Shown piece after piece: positions 53,403 to 64,000 of a stretch of 64,000 bases of DNA. Below the pieces are notes generated by a model. The model was not told the DNA's origin. It saw only the letters and a program-made list of their open reading frames with translations, and did no database searches. The stretch lies in NCBI GenBank assembly GCA_020137815.1, contig CM035362.1, forward strand, positions 150,605-214,604, written 5' to 3'. The DNA is from Hormiphora californensis (taxonomy: Eukaryota > Ctenophora > Tentaculata > Cydippida > Pleurobrachiidae). The position numbers and the translations under genes were made by a program. Position 1 is the first letter of the stretch. The number at the start of each line of letters is the position of its first letter.

Positions 53403-54840
53403 GGAGATACACGGAAGCAATCTTTATACGGTATAAAGATGAGACTAACATTCCGCTGCAGAGAGACAATGGAAACACAGATCGCATAGAAACTATGATA
53501 GAAAGATAGAGAGAAGTTGAGAGAGGAGAGTGAGATGTTCAGATTAGAGTGTGTGTGTTTTTTTTTCAGATTCAAACTTCAGATTATATTTTTAGAAACA
53601 GCTTGCTTCAGTTTTCCGGACCGGGTTTCAATATTATATTTGTGCAAGAGCGCCAAACTGAACCGAGGTCTTAGAGTTTTACTCCAGATGTCTGGATCAT
53701 TGCGTGACCATTTGGAAACTTCAAGTAGCTTCACTGCATTCGGTTCAGTTTAGGACTCCCTCTGCCCCTTCTATACGCTGTCTGGCGACGCCGTTTTGCG
53801 CCCAGACCGGGTCGGCGTCGCCAGACAGTCTATACGCGGCTTTGTGTGATATTTGGAACCTTGTGTGTACAGATATGTGTATAATTACAGAGAGGACCTA
53901 TCAGAATATTATATTTGATGTTACTACTCAGATAATACAGACATTATAATTATTTTCTGGAGATCCTAGGTTGTAGTGGTTTAGAATTAGAGAGTTATAG
54001 TGTGTATCAATATTCAAATATCCACTTTGTGAGATGAAACATTTCGTGATCCCGGATTTTAGGTAGAACTGAGATAAATTAGAATGTATTTACAGGACTG
54101 TTACTGGTTACAGCCCGTTAGAAACGGCTATTATATCAAGTGAAAGCAGCCTGAAACAGACACTGTATGATACTACCCAGGTGGATCACAGTCAGATTTT
54201 AGTAGTAGATTAAGATAGGCTACTAGGTATGCTTCTCATTAGAACAATAGAACGTCATGCTCCTGTTATTGTATAACTCGATGATGAATTGTAGAAATTG
54301 AACTTGGAGGTGTACAGTTAATTTTTGTTTCTCTATAAACAAATACATCAGTGTTTATTTTGTACATTGCCAACAAGTTGATGCTTTCAGGAATGAACTT
54401 TGTTAATGATGGGTACATCGGGAGCGAAGACCTAAACTTTAGACTGCATTCATACGCGGCGCATGCCGCATGCGCGCCACACGGCGTAATTTAATTTCGA
54501 TTTCAATCATTTTTTAAGTTTAAGTTTTTTTAACGTTTTTTTCCCTTGAAAACTGAAAAGCGCTGCCTTATCCCGCGCTATCGGGGGCCAGCAACGTTTG
54601 CCAATTTTTTTCCAAAATTTGACAATTGATGGTCTCTGTCGTATGTGCTGAGTGCTCTTGCGATTAGGTTGTTAGATTGTTGATTAGGTTGAGCGAATCA
54701 TAGGTGGCATCCGCCTGTCTGGGTCTCTACGTGCATTGTGCATGCATGCAGTGCTCAGATTAAGAATCAAAACGAGGTCGGGTGCCTTCAGACGGGCCTC
54801 TGTTGTGGTCAATTTGTTCTTTGTACTCAGACCATGGGTG
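53403..54840. other. 3' flank of the PLXDC-like gene with a hairpin
   Basis: GTCTGGCGACGCCG and CGGCGTCGCCAGAC (about 53779-53828) form a 14-bp perfect stem inside longer TATACGC arms. The dispersed block TTATCCCGCGCTATCGGGGG, then CCAGCAACG, lies at about 54567-54600. No second gene is seen. Confidence 0.5.
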
Positions 54841-54873
54841 GTTTTCAGAGCAGAGGAGACATTTGTAAGGCTC

Positions 54874-54950
54874 GGTAGTTAGCGGACGCTGCCTTACAGC
54901 CATGTATGCAGTATTACTGCATCCACGGCTGCAAGGCACCGTCCACTAAC
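54874..54950 (-). ncRNA. Candidate small-RNA-type hairpin
   Basis: A roughly 34-bp imperfect stem (GTTAGCGGACGCTGCC ... against the complement of GGCACCGTCCACTAAC) surrounds a five-base loop, TATTA. Three of the five mismatches become G-U pairs if transcribed from the minus strand, so that strand folds better. It could be a miRNA-like precursor or a small foldback element; no conserved seed is known to me. Confidence 0.3.
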
Positions 54951-55176
54951 TGCAGCAGTTCTTCAGCCGTGCAATGTGGCCATGGGGCACTATCATGGAA
55001 CCTTCCTGATCTCCTTCTCGGCCTACGAAAAATTCAAACGAATTACATTTTGTATATTCCATTACAAAACAGGATGATTCTGGATTCGTTACATTTACAG
55101 TCTTAACAAATCACTGCAACATTTGTCTGATATACACATTGTCCCCTTGTTGGTACCTCTTCCAGGAGGACACATC

Positions 55177-58100
55177 TCAATTAACTGAGTTCATGTTAAG
55201 GGTCACAGGACTGACACCACCAAAGTACTTCATATAACGGGCCTCCAAGAACCTCAATCGATCCGTCTGATTCTTGCTCTTTATCTGGCCGCCATGCAGC
55301 CCAAAGTCCAGGGGTAGGACAATAACGCAGGGAGCCTTGTCCAGGACCCCCTCTGCCCCTGCTTGTCTGTTGAAGAAGTTGTGCCGCCACAGTCTTGGGA
55401 GGGAGAGCGTGGTTTCTAGGAGAGATCCATCGTTGGAAATGTGCGACATGAGACGCTCTTTGAACTTCTCACCTGTAGAGAAATTGATGTCACTTCGGAT
55501 AAAATGATACAACTAGCTAACCATTTTAATAAGAAAAACTAATACTAAGTGCATGTTATGCATAACACATGACTAATTATGTTCTGTTCACCCCCTTTTG
55601 ATTTGATTCAACCCCTTATTGACGAACTTAGCACATGTGATCTTACCTTCACCAACTGCAAGCAGACGGGGAGAATTCTCTAGAATCCCAACATAGCCTT
55701 GTGAGGGGCAATCGTATTCTTGGGCGGGATCAAAGATGTCAATGTAATATACCATAGATCTGAAGATGGGAAATATAGTTATTTCTGGTTCTGTCCTCTT
55801 TCTTGTTTGTAGGGATATTATAAATGTAACTGTAGTTTGATATCAAACACTATATCATACCTGCATGATAAGGGATTAGTTACAAACTGCTCGCATTGTT
55901 TCCTGTACAATTCCTCACTCTCACAATCACCCAGAACAGCAGAGGGTTTGCACTTCCCCTTTAGCACATCTTTCCAATAGAGCCTGTTGTTAAAGGCAAT
56001 CCTGATAGCTGCCATTAGCCGCTTACTCCTCCCCTTGATTTCCTCTGACATCTGGGAGAGAGATTGGCCACATTGATGCCTGAGTGAGATCGAGGTCGAT
56101 CTCACATCTAGGCCTCCGGCCCGTTATTGATTTTAGAGCAAACTTTTTCAAAGACCTGGCTGCAAGGAACTACTGAACCGATTTACATCTCGTTTGTTGC
56201 TCCTGGCAGGTAATTGTCTCTAGTTTTACGGAAAATACCCGCGAGTATCAGCATTTGAGAATTAGTGGGTCAAAATTGACTCTAAACATGGGCAATTCTT
56301 TAAAGACCTGGCTGCAAGCTCCTACTCGGTCCTGGGACAATCTGCGGGTACTGGGAGAATCGTCATGGCCCTGTGAGCATGGGAAAATACCCGCCGATTC
56401 ATCACGATGCGAAATGAGGCGGTAATTGACGTTTGAGTAGTGCTAGGTCAGCTAAAAAGGTCTCCCAAAACAGTCTGTCGCGCGGGATTTGCTGAAAAAC
56501 GTGCTTTACATCGCGCGCACGTGAGTTCTTGCTGTCCACGGGCCGGGAGCCTATTCTTCGCGGAGCGAGAATAGGTTGCATTGGAGCCAAGGAGAGAGAG
56601 AAGTGAGTTAGTAATCAGCTCCCATTTGATCTCGAAACTCATCCGACGCTTGTTAAGTCTTAATACAACATTGGGAGCTGTCAGGCCAATGTTCTGAGCG
56701 TGTGCAGAAAGAAATGAGAATAGAGTCAGGACAATACTCTGACAGATTGGGACAAGGGAGATTGGGAGTCGGGAGAATAGGGGTTGGGAGAAGGGAAGTA
56801 TTAGTTCACCTCTTTTGAGAACAGATAAACGTCTCCTGGATGTGCTGCTGAGTAAACGGGTACTCTGTCATTTGTTAGATCGACCTGAAAAACAATATGT
56901 TACAGAGAAGTGTCATTGCGATTTCCTTCTCGGTGCAGTAGTTACAGTGGGACCCCGATTTAACAGCACCCTCGTTACCTTGTTCTTCTCCATGTATGCC
57001 ATATCAATGACGAACGTGTGACGTAATCTGAATTCTGAATCAGGAAGCAGTCCCGGTACAAGAGGGATAATGGTGTTCCTGTAAAGAAACAAGGATTAGA
57101 ATATGTGTTTGATTAGTTACGAGGCAGCTTCTCTAGCGTCTAAGTGTGTCTAGAATACTTGTAACTGCCATCTTTTAAGTAATTGTGGGTGATATTGAGA
57201 CAATTTTAACAGTTCTTACTTTAGATCATATCGGCGTGTTTCTGGATCGTATTTGACAACATTTCCAGTGACCGAACAGCATTCTCGTGGAACCTGCACC
57301 TCCGTTTTTGTAGCTTTTCTTCCTGATAGGATTGAGATTGAGTCACGTGATAAGCTGTTTTCGTGTTCCGTAGTTCCGTATGAAAATAAGTAGTTTATTA
57401 TCAAATCACGAAATTAAAACTGTGGAATCAATCACTTAGCACTAGTATAAACAATTCAGTGAAACACACTACTTACCCAGTTTCTTCATGTAGTGGCGTT
57501 TCATTCTGGTCCTGTCTGGTAGGTGAATGTATCCTCCCTGAGCTATCTCGTTCACCTCGGCTTCCTCCATGTGTGTCTGGACACGCACCAAGTGGGTCTC
57601 GGCAAGTTTCCTGTGAGCCTGAGGGGAGAGAGATTGTTCGGAATGTTTTCTTCTAGATCATTCGGGAAATTGCTGAATACTATTCTACTTCAACAACAAC
57701 AACAACAACAAAATGGATTTATATACCGACTAAATAGACAAGTACTCTCGATTGGTTCGAAGAGCAGTTGCCATTCATAGCGGTTCTCTCATTCTATCTT
57801 GACATATTGGTTGACAAAAGGTCTTAAATGGTAACTCATACTGGTGACTTATAACTGACATATATAGTAGACTTTATTAACTCTCAACACTTGGTGACTG
57901 TGGGTGACAAGTATAATCAGAAAAAATAATAACAAAAATGATAAACTGAAAAGTATCTTAGATCTTAAATTAATTATTGAATATTATGTACTTCAAGTTT
58001 ATTCAAATACACTGCAGTATATTACCTGTAATCCCGCTCTATCGTGCGTCATATTCATGATTTGTTTTAGGATGTATTTCTCAGTCTCCGTGAGATGAAA

Positions 58101-58428
58101 AACAGAGGGTTCTGTTTTCTCTCCTGCTGTTCCATTCTCTCCTCCGCCTCCCTCTGCAGTAGCGGTCCCAGCGGATGATAGCGAATCTGTGTGGAGAAAT
58201 ACAGGTTAGTTTTAAAAGAAAGTGTGTGGAGTTCCTTGAACTGGGAAAATGTTTACCCAGTTGTACCCCATCTAGCTATCTAGGAAAGTATAGCCTAGGG
58301 TGGATGGATGGATTTTAGTTTATATTTTTTAGTGGAGATATCAAAAATATACCTTTGTTAGGATCTGAAAAGGTTATTCTTTTTGGGACTGGGGCACTCC
58401 CTGGGGGTTGGGAAACAGCGGTGGCCAT
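55177..58428 (-). CDS. Conserved-looking nine-exon protein of unknown function (418 aa)
   Basis: Exons 58428-58353, 58186-58026, 57618-57477, 57322-57220, 57078-56979, 56884-56810, 56051-55861, 55759-55647 and 55472-55177, all phases consistent. N-terminal MATAVSQPPGSAPVPKRITF and an acidic low-complexity stretch are followed by a helical part (HLTETEKYILKQIMNMTHDR, AHRKLAETHLVRVQTHMEEA). A mixed globular domain comes next (GNVVKYDPETRRYDLK, HTFVIDMAYMEKNKVDLTND, MVYYIDIFDPAQEYDCPSQG, KAPCVIVLPLDFGLHGG). No signal peptide or TM helix, so probably cytosolic. No catalytic motif is recognised. The exon 5 donor at 56979 lies 3-4 bp from the end of a CAGTGGGACCCCGATTTA element. Confidence 0.8.
56945..56976. 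mobile_element. Solo end of a CAGTCGGACCCCG-family element at a splice donor
   Basis: CAGTGGGACCCCGATTTAAC followed by AGCACCCTCG matches the terminus of the 24713-24869 element (TIR GTTAAATCGGGGTCCGACTG). It starts about 3 bp inside the intron whose donor is AAG|GTAACG, and TA precedes the CAG. Confidence 0.65.
57800..58020. other. AT-rich intron segment
   Basis: No coding signal. A CAA microsatellite lies at 57692-57710 in the same intron. Confidence 0.4.
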
Positions 58429-58979
58429 TTTTACAAATTTCCAGTGCGATAAAAAGTGTTCTCAGCCGTACTACTGCTAGTAAAACATTTAATAACTAAT
58501 AAAATAAAGCCGACAACTGCAGATTTATTCAAACACTTATAATAACGATGTACAGTGTACAAAAACCACAATGGTCTTATAATCATGTGAACTGTGAACC
58601 ACAAACTACTAAAATCACCATGGCAACCACCAACAAAGTTAATTAGTTGAGCACCTAAATGTGCAGTGAAACCCGGTAGAGTGGGTGAATTACGTCAGCA
58701 AGACAGGGGGTATTCATCCCCGACAAAGATGCTTCAAAGAGCAGTATGTGATGTTGGGCACATGGGGCACAGTCGACTAGGAAAGAAAGAAGGGAAGATA
58801 GATAGAAAGAGAGATAGAGAGAACGAGAGAGGGAGAAAGATAGAGTATGTGTAATATATAGCTCATTCTGCTAAGTGAATCCTGGTAGCAGGGGACAGAT
58901 AGGGTTACCATAAGACAGCAGCAGTAAGGAGTATAACAACACTATCGTGGAGTCTGGATTTATTTGTGCTCTTTTTTCC

Positions 58980-59039
58980 ATGTCTCTCTCTCACTCACTC
59001 TCCCTCTCTCCCTCTCTCTCTCTCCTCCTCTCCTCTCCC

Positions 59040-59077
<38 letters not shown>

Positions 59078-59119
59078 CTCTTTTCCCTCTCCCCCCCCTC
59101 TCTCCCCCCTCCTCTCTCT

Positions 59120-59150
<31 letters not shown>

Positions 59151-59187
59151 TTTCTCCTCTCTCTCTCTCTCTCTCTCTCTACCCCCT

Positions 59188-59224
<37 letters not shown>

Positions 59225-59485
59225 CCCTTCGCTCTCTCTCTCTCTCCTCCTCTCTCTCTCTCTCTCTCTCTCTCCCCCTCCTCTCTCTCTCTCTCTCTCC
59301 CCTCTCTCTCTCTCGGGGTCTCTCTCTTCTCTCTCCTCTCCTCCCCTCTCTCCTCTCTCTCTTCTCTCTTTTTCTCCCCTCTCCCTTTCTCCCCCTCTCT
59401 CTTCCCTCCCCCTCTCTCTCTCCTCCTCTCTCTCTCTCTCTCTCTTCTCCTCTCTTCTCTCTCACCTTTCCCCCTCTCTCTTTCG
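58980..59485. repeat. Long CT simple-sequence tract
   Basis: About 500 bp of TCTCTC/CCCTCTC. It opens long Ser/Leu/Pro frames on the plus strand and Glu/Arg frames on the minus strand, none of which is a gene. Confidence 0.95.
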
Positions 59486-59499
59486 GTTCCCCTTCTCAA

Positions 59500-61690
59500 T
59501 TAACTTTCTGGGGCCCTACCAAAGTTTGTTTCCTTCCCATTCCTTATTCTTTTTTTTTCTTAAAATTTTTCCTTTTGTAATCTCTTCGTTCTCTTGCATT
59601 GGGGAATTTGGGTTTTAAAATAGGAGGTGATTAAGGCCCTGCAGATTAAGGTCCCCCATCTATTGAATTTTAAAAATGGCGAGGTTTAAAAAAAAAATTT
59701 TTTAAATTCCACAAATTCTTTTCATTTAAAATAAAGTTGGATTTGGGAAGTAAAGCTTCTGGAAGCAGGCCTCAATAATAATATGAGCATTATTGAGAGA
59801 GAGGGGGGAAGCAGAATATAATTCTAAGAAGCGCTACTTTCCATGCATGGTAAATGGGAACGGTTTGAATTTGTCATTTCTTCTTACCGAGGGAACGATT
59901 TAAAATGTGGTTGAATTAATAGGCCGTTACCAAGAAGATCTCCAGTCAAAATTTAATACACCTAAGATCGGTCTGCAAAAAATGTATTTCTAGTCGAGGG
60001 TTCACCTCCGTGAAAACTGATGAGGATTTCGTACCTTTACTGTCGAGTTTTAGAAATTCTGCATCCTTTTGTGCCCACGTGTTAGCTCCCAGGATACTGT
60101 TTGCCTTCATGGATAACTGCAACCCTGAATCTGAATCTAGAACCTTGCTAACTCCGGTACTAACTCTGCCATCCTGCAGCATTCCAATGGATCCTTGTTC
60201 CTGCAGAAACAGAGAGGAATGAAAATAGAGATAATCTGGTGTTTTCCCAATTAGTTTATTCTCACTTGGTGGGGAAAGTTTACGTCCCAATATAATTCGT
60301 TAAAACCCAAAAAAACAAAAACTAAAAATATTAAAAAAATAGCAAGATTTTCATAACTCAATTAGAATTGCAAAAGCGACCCCCCTTTTCATCCCGGTGG
60401 TTAGCTTTTGTCTCCTCCTGGGGCCCTTTAGGTCCATCCCCCCTCCAGTGTTCCCCCTGCTACTTGGGGCCCCGGTGGCAGAGAGAAAGGGTTCCATAAG
60501 GAGACGGACGGGGGGGGAGGATGGGGGGAAAAGATTAAAAAAGAGAGGGGCCTGATGGAAAAAAAGGGCAGAAAAAAAGGGGGGAAAAAAGGGGGACAAA
60601 ACAGGGAAAGGGGGGGATATTTTATGATTTTATAGAAGTTACAAATTTTTTGGGAAATGGCCCTCTTGGGTGGTCCTGAGGGTTAAAGGGTTGTCCCAGG
60701 CAACAATGGGGCCCAAAAAAAAAAACAAGGTGAATTATCCAAAAAGATTTGAAAACCAAAAAGCCCCAAAATGACCACTGGGGGACGAAAATTATGCCTT
60801 GCAAAAGAACAATTAAATAGAAAGCCAAAATTAATCAAACAAAGGTTTGGTTTCTAAATGATTTCTCTCACGAAAAGGGGGGGGAACTGACGGTTTCACC
60901 CTGCACGCGTTTGTAAGGGCGATGCTTCTAGGGGCAAATAAATTTAAAATTAAGTTCCCGGGTTAGTTTCCAACTATCTCTCTCAAAAATTTCCCATAAT
61001 AGATATAGCAGCTGTGAGAGATATTGTGAGAGTTCCGAAATTCAATCGGTTTGTTATTAAAAGCAGTGAATTAAACAGGGGGGAGAAGGAGGGAAAGAAA
61101 AAAAAAAAAAAAGAAAAAAAAGAAGGGAAAATTATGTATTATTAAAAATTTAAAAAGGGAAAACCCAGGTTTTTAAAAAAGGTTCAATATAAATGAGTAA
61201 CTGTCAGGAAACTAGTAAAAGGTTTAATTTTTTTTGGGCCCCAAAGTATGCAAAATTACCTCACCTAATTTTTCCCCCTTTTTTCCTTATTATATACCTT
61301 TTTTTTTTTCCTTTTCTCTCTCAGTACTTTTTTCCCTTTTTCTTCCACACATTCACTTTTTATTGGTGGAAGTCAAAGTTTTTTGAAAAAGCCCCCCTGG
61401 TTTTTTCTCCTCCTCTCCTTCGTTTCCTCTCTCTCTCTTTTCTCTCTCCTTCCTTTCTTTTTTTCTTTCCTCTCTCTCTCCTCCTTCCCCTCTCTCTCTT
61501 TTTCCCTCTTCACCTTTTTCTTCTCTCTCTTTTTTCCTTTCTCCCTTTTTCTCTCTCTCTCCCTCCCCCCTCTTCTCTTCTTCTTCTCTCTCTCTTTTTC
61601 CTTCTCTCTCTCTCTCTTTTCCCCCCTTTTTCCCTATCATGTTTTTTAAACTCCAAAAAGCCCCACCCTTGGAACAATAGGGGAGGAAGC
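59500..61690. other. Homopolymer-rich stretch of doubtful sequence quality
   Basis: Unlike the rest of the window, this stretch is packed with A, T, G and C runs of 4-17 bases (for example about 61090-61125, 60530-60620, 61255-61320) and has no clear repeat family. The pattern looks like poorly polished single-read sequence following the CT tract. Gene calls in it are unreliable. Confidence 0.6.
59946..60210 (-). CDS. Possible terminal exon of an unrecognised protein
   Basis: After an acceptor-like TTTCTGCAG near 60205 the minus strand is open for about 85 codons to the stop at 59946. It includes GSIGMLQDGRVSTGVSKVLD, SGLQLSMKANSILGANTWAQ and KSSSVFTEVNPRLEIHFL. The composition is that of a real globular or beta-rich protein, unlike the surrounding homopolymer sequence. 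No upstream exon was found. Confidence 0.35.
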
Positions 61691-61699
61691 GTGCTATGT

Positions 61700-63640
61700 G
61701 GTTAAACCCTCTGACTCTGACAGTTTAGCAGTCTGCTAAACCGCTTAACACTGTATGGACGATTGTTGTTGATCGGTAAAACTCTGGTAAAGGATGAATA
61801 ATGACTACATCATCTAATATAATGTCACCAAGTTTAGGTCATAAATCTAAGTAGGGCATTTACTAAAAGTAATGATCATAATTCTCCTCAAATCTTGCTT
61901 CCTTTTAAGGGGCGCTCGACTAAATAGGGCATTGAATACTCAATTGGAGCCATTCACAGGGAAGATAAATACAGTACTCAGAAGTAGAGGCTGAAACGTG
62001 GTCACCTGCTTGATGGAAAAGAAACCACTACGGAGAGGCCTCTCTCTTTATCTCCCTATCTTATATCTATCTTCCTTCTCCCTCTCTCTATCCCACTCTC
62101 TTTCTATCCTCCTCTGTCTTTATCTCAACCTTCTGAAGTAAATCCGTTACAAACCGCTTTCTAACGTGACTTCAGCTCGGCACCGCTCACTCGCTCAAGG
62201 GGGCACAATTTGAGCATTTTAAACAGTGTTTATAAATCCAGCTACTTTACTTCGAGCTGTGTGACCATGATTTAAATCACGTGCTCGAGGAATTCAGTCT
62301 GAATAGCGACTAGATAGATGAGCTTGTCAAGATTTAACTAATTCGGGCATAATATATTCTGGATAGGTGATCATATTAGCGAGAGGTTTATAAACGTAGC
62401 ATGGAGTGGCTCGTCTATCAAATAATAATAGCTAGACTTTTAGTCACTACCGCGACCGCCCGTGCCATTATACGGTAACTACACGAAATCGAGAGGGTCT
62501 AGCTAAATTGTAGGCATCCAATAGACGAAGTAAGAACTAGGACGACCGAAACAAGAAATGAGCAAATCACTAGTTCCAGAGGTCCAATACAAATTAGTAC
62601 TGTGGTTCTTACTTGTGAACAGCGAGCGGTACTTTTCTTGGCACAAAAATAGAACCGAGAGAAAAAGAGAGGACCGAAATAGAAAAACAAAAGAATTTAA
62701 AACTCAATGGTAATTGGAAATTCGTCTCAAGAAACTTCAGGGCTTAGGCGGAGTTTCGATCACATACTGACTTTTTTAAAGTAGACTGGAATACAAAGAC
62801 TAACGAGGGCTTACTGCAGTGAAAATGCGTCTGGAGAAGCTCCAGCACGAATTACATTGGTTCTGCAAAATCAAGCAATCCAAAAGAGTCCTTCACGACC
62901 CCTCGTAAATCAAGGACAAAACACTCAAGATCACTGTTAAAATGCATCTCAGTAAATCTAAACTCGGACACGAAAAGATTAGATTTTCCTGAGGTACAAA
63001 AACAAAGTAATGACAGTATATTATATGGATTTTAAAGCTTTGATGCACTTTAATCATCTTCTCTGCAGAAGGATTTGACCAATAAATCTTTGGTTCGGGA
63101 TATCTACATGATATGTGGAAGAGTTTATCAGGGTGTGAACTGCATGTCGTGTTTGCTAGTCGCGAGCGCGCTTGCGAGACAAGCAAACACGTCAAGGTTC
63201 ATTAACAAGCATGCTGCTCAGTCATTTTAGATTTAATACACAATGTAAGGATACCATGTAATAGGTGAGACTCTTGCCGTCACCCTCGTTCAAGTCCCGT
63301 GAAAAACGGAGCAGTACACGCAGACTGATGCCCATTTTCGTCGCGTGACCCCGATTCAGCAGTTTGAGACACCAACTCTTTAGGGGGCCATATCTCAGGA
63401 ACCAGACAAGATAGGAAAAATCGCCGTCTAATGAGGCGTACAGTTTTTAATCTAGTTTACCACTGTACCGGCCGTTTCACTCTCCGACCTAAAACAAAAA
63501 TCGCAACCCCACAAAACTTCAAAATAATGAAATTCGCATCTCGCATGTCGTGTTGCATGTCGTGTCATGTTATTGACGCGCTCGCGTTCAACTCTCACAC
63601 AGCAGCTGCAGAACATGGCGGGAAACATCGAGGAGTAGAG
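61700..63640. other. Right-hand region with no recognised gene
   Basis: About 1.9 kb of ordinary-looking AT-rich sequence. Short frames only; no domain, splice-supported exon, tRNA or repeat family was recognised. Confidence 0.4.
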
Positions 63641-63674
63641 AGAGGGTCGGTGCCGAATCAAATATTTCTTGATC

Positions 63675-64000
63675 TTGATCTACTCCATCTCTCAGCTATC
63701 CTACCCCTCATCAACTCGATCTCTCAGCTACCCTACCCCTCATCTACTCCATCTTTCAGCTACCCTACCCCTCATCTACTCCATCTTTCAGCTACCCTAC
63801 CCCTTATCTAGTCCATCTCTCAGCTACCCTACTCCTCATCTACTCCATCTCTCAGCTTCCCTATTAGGGAAGCATAGAGATGGAAACGATTAGGGGTAGG
63901 GAATTCCCTAGCCCTCATCAACTCCATCTTTCAGCTACCCTACCCCTAATCTAGTCCATCTCTCCGCTACCCTACTCCTCATCTACTCCATCTCTCAGCT
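63675..64000. repeat. About 32-bp minisatellite at the right edge
   Basis: About nine units of CTCATCTACTCCATCTCTCA followed by GCTACCCTACCC, interrupted at about 63860-63910 by a short unique or inverted piece. The array runs off the window. Confidence 0.9.

Noticed and set aside
58947-59618. Several 150-223 aa ORFs
   Set aside because: Simple CT/GA sequence only.
61193-61705. Phe/Leu/Ser-rich 170-aa ORF
   Set aside because: Pyrimidine-rich, homopolymer-laden sequence of doubtful quality.

Overview
The window is nuclear DNA of an intron-bearing animal. Support for this is GT-AG introns whose phases agree across every multi-exon model, and metazoan-type domain proteins: a BRCA1-like RING/BRCT protein, a plexin-domain-containing (PLXDC/TEM7) receptor and a SUEL lectin domain. 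Short introns, intronless tandem families and many foldback elements suggest an invertebrate, possibly an early-branching one. The species cannot be read from the sequence.

Layout. 1-2402 (-): 3' part of a TIMMDC1-like mitochondrial gene, running off the left edge, with two minisatellites in its introns. 3869-7166 (+): two tandem secreted alanine/lysine/threonine-rich proteins built from exact 56-residue (8-heptad) repeats; the second carries a one-base insertion. 7452-7994 (-): last three exons of an unrecognised gene. 8593-9990: 3' end of a non-LTR retrotransposon. 9887-11699 (-): a multi-pass, possibly mitochondrial, protein. 11934-20429 (-): a complete 15-exon BRCA1-like gene (about 1,511 aa) with RING, coiled coil and two BRCT domains. 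21488-25692 (-): four tandem intronless four-TM paralogues. 26339-28283 (-): a sulfatase-like gene that has lost its active site and has four frameshifts. 28298-28936 (-): a HINT1 orthologue. 30380-31336 (+): a retrotransposon ORF1-like protein. 31.9-37.1 kb: tandem and foldback repeats. 38426-53402 (+): a 17-exon PLXDC-like receptor with a SUEL lectin domain before the membrane. 55177-58428 (-): a 9-exon gene of unknown function. 58.9-64 kb: CT-rich repeats, a stretch of doubtful sequence quality, and a minisatellite.

Themes. Tandem arrays repeatedly abut splice sites. In the BRCA1-like and PLXDC-like genes each repeat unit contains a copy of the exon end plus its 5' splice site; in the PLXDC-like gene the unit is 33 bp, so use of any donor keeps frame. 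Inverted-repeat DNA is abundant: palindromes of 1,468, 704 and 300 bp, a cloverleaf of nested palindromes, two TC...CTAG Helitron-like elements in one gene, and TA-flanked CAGTCGGACCCCG elements. The tandem coiled-coil pair and the PLXDC-lectin receptor with in-frame repeated donors are the most novel items. No prokaryote-like operon or defence system is visible.
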